Assembly: GCF_000721075.1 (NCBI RefSeq)
Contig: NZ_JOEQ01000001.1
Coordinates: 124,001-188,000, forward strand
Source of the DNA: Streptosporangium amethystogenes
GTDB lineage: Bacteria > Actinomycetota > Actinomycetes > Streptosporangiales > Streptosporangiaceae
Reading direction: 5' to 3'
DNA length: 64,000 nucleotides
Position numbers and translations under genes: made by a program. Below, in pieces: positions 54,241 to 61,172 of the stretch. Under the pieces are notes generated by a model. It had not been told where the DNA came from. It saw nothing but the letters and a program-made list of their open reading frames with translations, and searched no databases. Position 1 is the stretch's first letter. Every line of letters starts with the position of its first letter.

Positions 54241-54528
54241 GTGCCCGACGTGCCCAACACGTTCACGCAGCAACGCCTAGTCCATCTCGACTCCCTGGCC
54301 GCCGAACTGCGACAACGAGGGCTGGTGAGCCGCACCCTCGGAGGCGCCGCTCCGGTGCTGTGGGTGTGGCATCCGGACAACGGCCGGCAGACCATCGTCT
54401 TCGCCACTCCCGTCAAGGACGGCTGGCTGTTTCTGTGGTCGCCGGACGGCGAGGAGAGTGCCGACGACCCCGCGCAGGCGGCCGGCTCGGTGGAGAGACT
54501 TCTCGCTCCGCCCGAGGAGCCCTCCTGA
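54241..54528 (+). CDS. Hypothetical 95-aa protein divergent from recA
   Basis: A 95-aa acidic protein with LVHLDSLAAELRQRGL, VLWVWHPDNGRQTIVFATP and GWLFLWSPDGEES. It looks like a compact alpha/beta domain, but I recognise no family. GTG 54241 or GTG 54250 can serve as start; GAGGGGAAA lies upstream. It converges on the DUF3046 gene with 19 bases between. The regular codon use and aromatic core support a real gene. Confidence 0.65.
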   Translation: MPDVPNTFTQQRLVHLDSLAAELRQRGLVSRTLGGAAPVLWVWHPDNGRQTIVFATPVKDGWLFLWSPDGEESADDPAQAAGSVERLLAPPEEPS

Positions 54529-54547
54529 CCGCCCCCCGGCCCGCTCC

Positions 54548-54742
54548 TCAGCGGAGCCTGGGAGAGACGTCGGTCACCCCGCACACGGCGTGCCAGACCT
54601 CCTTCGCCCCGACCCCCTCGGCCAACGCCTGGATCACGGTCCGGCCGCCGAGGTCGGCGATGACGTAGTCATGGGCCCACGACTCGGCGTACTGGTCGCC
54701 GAAGTGCAACTTCATCCGCTTCCAGAAATCCGACAGGCGCAT
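54548..54742 (-). CDS. DUF3046 family protein
   Basis: A 64-aa protein, MRLSDFWKRMKLHFGDQYAESW at its start (read in two parts), with the DUF3046 hallmarks HDYVIADLGGRTV and GVGAKEVWHAVC. This actinobacterial family is regularly found next to recA; its role is unknown. The frame continues far upstream but ATG 54740-54742 gives the family length. Confidence 0.85.
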   Translation of the reverse strand: MRLSDFWKRMKLHFGDQYAESWAHDYVIADLGGRTVIQALAEGVGAKEVWHAVCGVTDVSPRLR

Positions 54743-54849
54743 GCCCCAAGTATGGGACCACACCGGCGTGCCGCGGCCCGCGCCCGGCACGCCGCGCGTC
54801 GGCGGCGTCCCGGTCCCCGGTCCCGGTGAAAGGGAGACCCGGGGACGGG

Positions 54850-54879
54850 GACCGGCAGAGACCGGCAGGGACCGGCAGG
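54850..54879. repeat. Three tandem 10-bp repeats
   Basis: GACCGGCAGA, GACCGGCAGG and GACCGGCAGG follow each other in the gap between DUF3046 and the VOC gene. Too short for a known repeat class. Confidence 0.7.
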
Positions 54880-54926
54880 GGCGGGGGCCGCGTATCGGCG
54901 GGAGTACGGGCCGCCACGGAGGTAAG

Positions 54927-55018
54927 GCGGACCGTCGGAGCACGCGGGAACCGTAACCGAGGGCGACCGGCTCGCGGCTGAGGGGCGGCGCGGACCGTCA
55001 GAGCACGCGGGAGCCGTA
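54927..55018. repeat. 29-bp direct repeat copying the end of the VOC gene
   Basis: Positions 54927-54955 and 54990-55018 match at 27 of 29 bases. The second copy contains the last codons and stop of the VOC gene; in the first copy the stop triplet TCA has become TCG. This looks like a local duplication of the gene end. Confidence 0.8.
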
Positions 55019-55486
55019 CATCTCGCCGAGGGGGTCGGCGAGCAGTTCCACCCGCGCCCCGTCCGGGTCGGTGAAGTAGATGGAGGTACCGCTCTCCACC
55101 TGGTGCGGCACGCCCGCCGCCGCCAGCTTGCCTCGCAGGCGCTCCCAGGTGGAGGGGTCCACGGAGACGGCGACGTGGTGGAGCCCGCCGAGGACCTCCC
55201 GGTAGGGGCCGAGGTCCAGCCCCGGGAAGTCGAAGAAGGCGAGGAGGTTGCCGTTGCCGATGTCGAAGAAGAAGTGGTTCGACCCCCGGTAGTCGCGGTT
55301 CTCGAAGATCTCCGTGAGGGGGAACTCCAGCAGGTCCTGGTAGAACCTGATCGTCGTCTCGACGTCTGAGGAGATCAGCGCGAAGTGGTGCAGCCCTCTC
55401 GCGCTGCTCGGCGGACGGTTCTCCCCGAGGTGCTCCGCCTTGATCCGCTCGCGTTTCGCCTCGATGGCCTGGTAGTCGATGATCAC
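54998..55486 (-). CDS. VOC family (glyoxalase/dioxygenase-like) protein
   Basis: A 162-aa vicinal-oxygen-chelate fold protein with two beta-alpha-beta-beta-beta units. Likely metal ligands are His in GLHHFALIS, His in GLHHVAVSV and Glu in GARVELLADP. FYQDLLEFPLTEIFENRDY and YFTDPDGARVE are typical glyoxalase-like segments. The substrate is unknown. GTG 55484-55486 (VIIDYQAIEAKRERI) is chosen; an ATG 42 bases upstream would add MLWRTQDALSGELT. Confidence 0.82.
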   Translation of the reverse strand: MIIDYQAIEAKRERIKAEHLGENRPPSSARGLHHFALISSDVETTIRFYQDLLEFPLTEIFENRDYRGSNHFFFDIGNGNLLAFFDFPGLDLGPYREVLGGLHHVAVSVDPSTWERLRGKLAAAGVPHQVESGTSIYFTDPDGARVELLADPLGEMYGSRVL

Positions 55487-55760
55487 CGTCAGCTCACCAC
55501 TCAATGCGTCCTGTGTTCGCCAAAGCATGCCAGTGACGACAGGAGCCAACCTACCCCTGGGACGGGGGCCATGCCGGCGACGCCCTTTCGAACGCCTCCG
55601 GCGTACAGACCCGGCGATCTGGCCGTGGCGCCGGTGGATCACGTATCCGCAGGTGATGCGCGGCCCCGGTCAGCGGCAGGCGGTGACGGGTTCTGTCGGT
55701 GGCACCGTGCAGTATGGGCGGTGGCCGGTTGGTCGGCCGAGCCGGGAGGCAGGGGGCGCG

Positions 55761-58700
55761 ATGAGCGAGACGGCGGGCGCGGACGGGGCGCTGGGGCACT
55801 TCACCCGGGTGACCAGGGACTGGTTCACCGGGGCCTTCGCCGCGCCGACCGCGGCGCAGGAGGGGGCGTGGGCGGCGATCGCCCGGGGTGACAACACCCT
55901 GGTGGTCGCCCCCACGGGTTCCGGCAAGACGCTGGCCGCCTTTCTGTGGTCGCTCGACCGGCTGGCGGCCGGGCACTCGGCCGCCGGGTCTCCCCCGTCC
56001 AGCGAGGACGCCGGGTTCCCCGGAAGTGCCAAAGAGACCACCACGATCGTGGACGCCCCGGCGGGCGCCGCCGTCCCGGACATGACGAGCGGCACGGGCA
56101 CCGGGGGGAGGCGGAGCCGTTCCCGACGGGACGAGGGGCCGCCGAGGCTGTGCCGGGTCCTTTACGTGTCGCCGCTCAAGGCTCTGGCCGTCGACATCGA
56201 GCGCAACCTCCGGGCGCCGCTGGCCGGGCTGAGGCAGACCGCGAGAAGGCTCGGCCTGCCGGTGCCGGAGATCTCGGTGGCGATCCGCTCGGGCGACACC
56301 TCGGCCGAGGAGCGGCGCCGGTTCGCGACCAGGCCGTCCGACATTCTGATCACCACCCCCGAGTCGCTGTTCCTGCTGCTCACCAGCCAGGCCCGTGAGG
56401 CACTGCGCGGCGTGGAGACGGTCATCGTCGACGAGGTGCACGCGGTGGCCGCCACCAAGCGCGGCGCACACCTGGCACTCAGTCTGGAGCGGCTCGACGC
56501 CCTCCTGGCCCGGCCCGCACAGCGCGTCGGCCTGTCTGCGACCGTACGGCCGGTGAGCGAGGTCGCCGCCTTCCTGGGCGGGCCCCGTCCGGCGACCGTG
56601 GTCCAGCCGCCGGCGGGTAAGGAGATCGAGGTCGAGGTGGTCGTCCCGATCGAGGACATGACAGAGCTCGACACGCCGCCCACCTCCCCCGCCTCCGACG
56701 ACGACCGATGGCTGACCGAGACCCCGGCCAGGCGGTCGATCTGGCCGCATGTGGAGGAGCGGCTGTTCGACCTGATCGGGAGGCACCGGTCCACGATCGT
56801 GTTCGCCAACTCACGGCGGCTGGCCGAACGGCTCTGCACCCGCCTCAACGAGCTGGCGTGGGAGCGACGGGCCGCCGAGGGCACGGAGGCGGATCCCGCG
56901 CACCGGGCCGAGAACCTCCCCGGGCCTCCCGCCTCCCTCTCCACCCCGGCGGCCATGATGGCGCAGGCCGGTTCGGCCAAGGGGGTCGTCCCGGAGGTCG
57001 TACGGGCCCACCACGGGTCGGTGTCGAAGGAGGAGCGTTCCCAGATCGAGGAGGCGCTCAAGTCCGGGCGACTGCCCGCCGTGGTCGCGACCTCCAGCCT
57101 GGAACTCGGCATCGACATGGGTGCGGTGGACCTGGTGGCCTGCGTGGGGGCGCCGCCGAGCGTGGCGAGCGGCCTGCAGCGGATCGGCAGGGCCGGGCAC
57201 CAGGTGGGAGCCGTCTCACGTGGTGTGATCTTTCCCAAGTACCGGGGTGACCTGGTCCAGACGGCCGTGGTGGCCGAACGGATGAGAAGCGGGGAGATCG
57301 AGGAACTGCGCTATCCGCGCAACCCTCTCGACGTCCTCGCCCAGCAGATCGTGGCGATGACCGCGCTGGACGAGTGGACCGTCGACGAGCTGGAGGAGGT
57401 CGTACGGCGAGCCGCCCCCTACCGGACGCTGCCCAGAAGCGCGCTGGAGGCGACCCTCGACATGCTCGCCGGGCGCTATCCGAGCGAGGAGTTCGCCGAG
57501 CTGCGACCGCGCATCGTCTGGGATCGGGTGGCCGGCACCCTGCGGGGCCGTCCCGGAGCCCAGCGGCTGGCGGTCACCAACGGCGGCACGATCCCCGACC
57601 GGGGACTGTTCGGCGTGTTCCTGGTCGGGGAGAAGTCCTCCCGAGTGGGCGAGCTGGACGAGGAGATGGTCTACGAGTCGCGGGCCGGTGACGTGTTCGT
57701 GCTGGGCGCCACCTCCTGGCGGATCGAGGAGATCACCGCTGACCGGGTGCTGGTCACCCCCGCGCCCGGACAGCCGGGGAAGCTCCCGTTCTGGCACGGC
57801 GACACCGCGGGGCGCCCGGCGGAGCTGGGGAAGGCCATCGGCGCGTTCCTCCGCCAGATGTCCACGGCGGGCGCGGATGCCGAGGCGGGAGACGGTGGTA
57901 CGGAGAGCGCGCGGCCAGGGGACGGGGGGGCGGGAGCCAGAGAAACGCCGAGCTCGGTGGCGGGGAACGCCCGGACGGGAGGCACGGGGACAGGGCATCG
58001 GGAGAGCTCAGGGGCGGGAAACGGCGAGACCGGAAACGCGGCGCGGGATGGGGCGCTGGAGAGGATCAGGGCGGCGGGGCTGGACGGGTTCGCCGCGGCC
58101 AACCTGCTCGCCTACCTGGCCGAGCAGCGGCAGGCGACCGGCTATGTGCCGGACGACCGGACGTTGCTGGTCGAGCGGTTCCACGACGAGCTGGGCGACT
58201 GGCGGGTGGTGGTGCACTCCCCGTACGGAGCACGGGTGCACGCGCCGTGGGCGCTGGCGATCGGGCGGCGGCTGCGGGAGCGCTACGGCGTCGACGTGCA
58301 GGCCGTGCACTCCGACGACGGGATCGTGCTGCGCATCCCCGACACGCTCGCGGAACCTCCGTCCGACGTCGCCGCCTTCGACCCGGACGAGATCGAGCGG
58401 ATCGTCACCGAAGAACTCGGCGGCTCGGCGCTGTTCGCGGCGCGGTTCCGCGAGTGCGCGGGGCGGTCCCTGCTGCTGCCGCGCCGCGTGCCGGGCAGGC
58501 GGTCACCGCTCTGGCAGCAGCGGCAGCGCGCGTCGCACCTGCTGAACGTGGCCGGCCGCTACGCGTCGTTCCCCGTGGTGCTGGAGACGATGCGCGAGTG
58601 TCTTCAGGACGTGTTCGACGTTCCGGGACTGGTCCGGCTGATGCGCGACATCGAGGCGCGGCGGGTCCGGCTGGTGGAGGTGGAGACCGGGAAGGCGTCG

Positions 58701-60719
58701 CCGTTCGCGGCGTCGCTGCTGTTCAACTACGTCGGCGCGTTCATGTACGAGGGGGACGCCCCGCTGGCCGAGCGCCGCGCCCAGGCGCTCGCGCTCGACA
58801 CGAGCCTGCTGGCCGAGCTGCTGGGCCAGGCCGACCTGCGCGAGCTGCTCGACCCCGATGTGATCGCCGACACCGAGCGGGAGCTGGCCCGGCTGGACCG
58901 GCCGCTGCGCGACGCCGAGGACCTGGCCGACCTGCTCCGCTCCCACGGCCCCCTGGTGGCCGAGGACGTGAGCGTGCGCGAGGGCGACCCGGCGTGGCTG
59001 GCCATGCTGGAGAGCTCCCGGCGGGCGATCAGGGTTCGGGTGGCCGGGCAGGAGCGGTGGGCGGCGATCGAGGACGCCGCCCGGCTGCGCGACGCGCTCG
59101 GCGTGCCGCTGCCGGTGGGAGTGCCGCACGCGTTCCTGGAACCGGTGGACGATCCGCTGGCCGACCTGCTCGCCAGGCACGCCCGCACCCGCACCCCCTT
59201 CACCGCGAGCACGGCCGCGACCAGGTTCGGCCTCGGCACCGCGGTCGTCACCGACGTGTTGCGCCGCCTGGCGGCCTCCGGACGGGTGGTGAGCGGGGAG
59301 TTCAGACCGGGTGGCCGGGGCGAGGAGTGGTGCGACGCCGGGGTGCTGCGGATGCTGCGCCGCAGATCCCTGGCCAGGCTCCGCAAGGAGGTGGAACCGG
59401 TCTCCGCGGAGACCCTGGCCGTCTTCGCCCCCGCCTGGCACGGCATCACCGACTCCCCGCGGCGGGGCAGGCCGCCGATCGACGCGCTGGTGAGCGCGAT
59501 CGAGCAGTTGCAGGGCTCGGCGGTGCCCGCTTCGGCGCTGGAGACGCTGATCCTGCCCTCGCGGGTGCCCGGATACGACCCGTCGCTACTGGACGAGCTG
59601 ACGGCCTCCGGCGAGGTGATCTGGGCGGGGCAGGGATCTCTGCCGGGTGGCGACGGCTGGGTGTCGCTCTACTTCGCCGACACCGCGCCGCTGCTGATGC
59701 CCGATCCCGCCGACATCACGCTGACCCCGGTGCACGGGGCGGTGCTGGAGGTGCTGGGCGGTGGGGGCGCGCTCTTCTTCCGCGAGTTGGCGGGCCGGAC
59801 CGGCGTTCTTCTGGCCGGTTCGGTCCCGGACGACCGTGCTCTGTCGTCCGCCGTGTGGGACCTGGTGTGGTCGGGCCGGATCACCGGTGACACGCTGGCG
59901 CCGCTGCGGGCCACGCTCGGGACGGGGCGCCCCGCGCATCGCCCGGCTCCGACCCGGCGGCGGCGGGCGGTGCTGCCGAGCCGGAGCGGCCCGCCCACGG
60001 TGGGCGGGCGCTGGTGGACGCTGCCCGCCCCCGCCGAGGATGCCACCCAGCGCGCCCACGCCCAGGCCGAGGTGCTGCTGGAGCGGTACGGCGTGGTGAC
60101 CAGGGGCGCGGTGACCGCCGAGCGGCTGCCGGGCGGGTTCGCCGCCGTCTACCAGGTGCTTCGCGCCTTCGAGGAGAGCGGCCGGTGCCGCAGGGGCTAC
60201 TTCGTGGAGGGGCTGGGCGGCGCCCAGTTCGCCCTTCCCGGTGCCGTCGACCGGATGCGCGCCATGTCCGTCTCCCCCACCACGCCACCGAGCGCGGCAC
60301 CGGTACCCGACCCGTGGAGCTCCCGGAAGCCCGAGGGCGCGGGGGAGAGCGGCCGCCGAGCGGTGGTGCTGGCGGCGACCGACCCGGCCAACCCGTACGG
60401 GGCGGCCCTGCCGTGGCCCGCCCATCCCGGCGAGGTGACCCACAAGCCGGGCAGGAAGGCCGGATCCCTGGTCGTGCTCGTCGACGGGCACCTGATCCTC
60501 TATGTCGAGCGCGGCGGTAAGACCCTGCTCTCCTTCTCCGGAGACGACCGCCTCCGGCCCGCCGTCGACGCCCTCGCGCTCGCCGTACGCGACGGCGCCC
60601 TCGGCAAGCTGACCGTCGAGCGCGCGGACGGCACCGCCATCAACGACTCCCCCCTGGCCGCCGCCCTGGAGTCCGCGGGCTTCCACCCGACCCCTCGGGG
60701 GCTGCGTCTGCGAGCCTGA
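55761..60719 (+). CDS. lhr: Lhr-type ATP-dependent helicase
   Basis: A 1652-aa DNA repair helicase. The helicase core has Walker A APTGSGKTLAAFLW, VDEVHAVAATKRG (DEVH box), SATVRPVSE, ATSSLELGIDMGAVDLV and QRIGRAGHQVG. Then follow the Lhr winged helix and the long C-terminal Lhr domains (PF08494-like, ATSWRIEEITADRVLV). The usual length is about 1500 aa; the excess lies in two disordered inserts, one of about 50 residues after the first helicase motif (near 75-125) and one of about 60 residues (near 700-765) rich in Gly, Ser, Glu and Thr. ATG 55761 is the family start. Some relatives open a uracil-DNA glycosylase activity, which cannot be judged here. Confidence 0.94.
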   Translation: MSETAGADGALGHFTRVTRDWFTGAFAAPTAAQEGAWAAIARGDNTLVVAPTGSGKTLAAFLWSLDRLAAGHSAAGSPPSSEDAGFPGSAKETTTIVDAPAGAAVPDMTSGTGTGGRRSRSRRDEGPPRLCRVLYVSPLKALAVDIERNLRAPLAGLRQTARRLGLPVPEISVAIRSGDTSAEERRRFATRPSDILITTPESLFLLLTSQAREALRGVETVIVDEVHAVAATKRGAHLALSLERLDALLARPAQRVGLSATVRPVSEVAAFLGGPRPATVVQPPAGKEIEVEVVVPIEDMTELDTPPTSPASDDDRWLTETPARRSIWPHVEERLFDLIGRHRSTIVFANSRRLAERLCTRLNELAWERRAAEGTEADPAHRAENLPGPPASLSTPAAMMAQAGSAKGVVPEVVRAHHGSVSKEERSQIEEALKSGRLPAVVATSSLELGIDMGAVDLVACVGAPPSVASGLQRIGRAGHQVGAVSRGVIFPKYRGDLVQTAVVAERMRSGEIEELRYPRNPLDVLAQQIVAMTALDEWTVDELEEVVRRAAPYRTLPRSALEATLDMLAGRYPSEEFAELRPRIVWDRVAGTLRGRPGAQRLAVTNGGTIPDRGLFGVFLVGEKSSRVGELDEEMVYESRAGDVFVLGATSWRIEEITADRVLVTPAPGQPGKLPFWHGDTAGRPAELGKAIGAFLRQMSTAGADAEAGDGGTESARPGDGGAGARETPSSVAGNARTGGTGTGHRESSGAGNGETGNAARDGALERIRAAGLDGFAAANLLAYLAEQRQATGYVPDDRTLLVERFHDELGDWRVVVHSPYGARVHAPWALAIGRRLRERYGVDVQAVHSDDGIVLRIPDTLAEPPSDVAAFDPDEIERIVTEELGGSALFAARFRECAGRSLLLPRRVPGRRSPLWQQRQRASHLLNVAGRYASFPVVLETMRECLQDVFDVPGLVRLMRDIEARRVRLVEVETGKASPFAASLLFNYVGAFMYEGDAPLAERRAQALALDTSLLAELLGQADLRELLDPDVIADTERELARLDRPLRDAEDLADLLRSHGPLVAEDVSVREGDPAWLAMLESSRRAIRVRVAGQERWAAIEDAARLRDALGVPLPVGVPHAFLEPVDDPLADLLARHARTRTPFTASTAATRFGLGTAVVTDVLRRLAASGRVVSGEFRPGGRGEEWCDAGVLRMLRRRSLARLRKEVEPVSAETLAVFAPAWHGITDSPRRGRPPIDALVSAIEQLQGSAVPASALETLILPSRVPGYDPSLLDELTASGEVIWAGQGSLPGGDGWVSLYFADTAPLLMPDPADITLTPVHGAVLEVLGGGGALFFRELAGRTGVLLAGSVPDDRALSSAVWDLVWSGRITGDTLAPLRATLGTGRPAHRPAPTRRRRAVLPSRSGPPTVGGRWWTLPAPAEDATQRAHAQAEVLLERYGVVTRGAVTAERLPGGFAAVYQVLRAFEESGRCRRGYFVEGLGGAQFALPGAVDRMRAMSVSPTTPPSAAPVPDPWSSRKPEGAGESGRRAVVLAATDPANPYGAALPWPAHPGEVTHKPGRKAGSLVVLVDGHLILYVERGGKTLLSFSGDDRLRPAVDALALAVRDGALGKLTVERADGTAINDSPLAAALESAGFHPTPRGLRLRA

Positions 60720-60856
60720 AGTGCCGTACGCCTTTCTCAAGCCGCACGCCTTCCAGCCGGTCGACGATACTCAAGCCGGTCGCCAGTAATTCCTAAGAGG
60801 TTTCCAAGTGCCGTCGCGATGCTGGTCATGCAAGTCAGTCGAAGGGGGAACAAATA

Positions 60857-61000
60857 GTGACCAACAACAAGTCAGAGCTCTCCACTCTGTCCGCACTTGG
60901 CCTCGAGCTGGACGATGACCAGCTCGCGCAGGTCAATGGTGGTTACTACTGGGCGTGCTACCACTGGGAGGACTTCGTTCCCGGCGCCCCGGGCTACTGA
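60857..61000 (+). CDS. Double-glycine leader peptide, probable RiPP or bacteriocin precursor
   Basis: A 47-aa gene starting GTG 60857, preceded by GAAGGGGG at good spacing. Residues 1-29 look like a classic leader: helical LSTLSALGLELDDDQLAQVN ending in GG at 28-29, as recognised by C39-type peptidases. The core is 18 residues, YYWACYHWEDFVPGAPGY, with eight aromatic or His residues, one Cys and two Pro. No lanthipeptide-type Ser/Thr occur in the core, so the change, if any, would involve Tyr, Trp, Cys or His. No modifying enzyme is in the window on this strand. It lies tail to tail with an NRPS-MFS gene. Class is inferred, not proven. Confidence 0.75.
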   Translation: MTNNKSELSTLSALGLELDDDQLAQVNGGYYWACYHWEDFVPGAPGY

Positions 61001-61063
61001 TCCGACCAGGCGTCAGCCAGGCCATCGCGTTGAACGGACGCGGGTAGCCATATAACGCAGATG

Positions 61064-61094
61064 GACGGGGCGCGGCCGGTGTCCGCGCCCCGTC
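61064..61094. terminator. Strong hairpin between peptide precursor and NRPS-MFS gene
   Basis: A perfect 12-bp stem GACGGGGCGCGG (61064-61075) / CCGCGCCCCGTC (61083-61094) with a 7-base loop, between the convergent genes. The gap 61001-61172 contains no further gene. Confidence 0.75.
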
Positions 61095-61172
61095 GGCGTT
61101 CCCCACCTCGTTCTCCCCCGGAACCCTCCGGGGTACCGGTCCTCTCCCGGGGTTCCACCGGTCAGGACGAGG

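Noticed and set aside
60721..60789. 22-codon frame just after lhr, before the peptide gene
   Set aside because: Starts one base after the lhr stop but has no leader-like or core-like pattern and no ribosome site of its own.
61120..61156. GGAACCC / GGGTTCC inverted repeat just past the NRPS-MFS stop
   Set aside because: Seven-base stem with a large loop in very GC-rich sequence; too weak beside the 12-bp hairpin at 61064 to call a second terminator.
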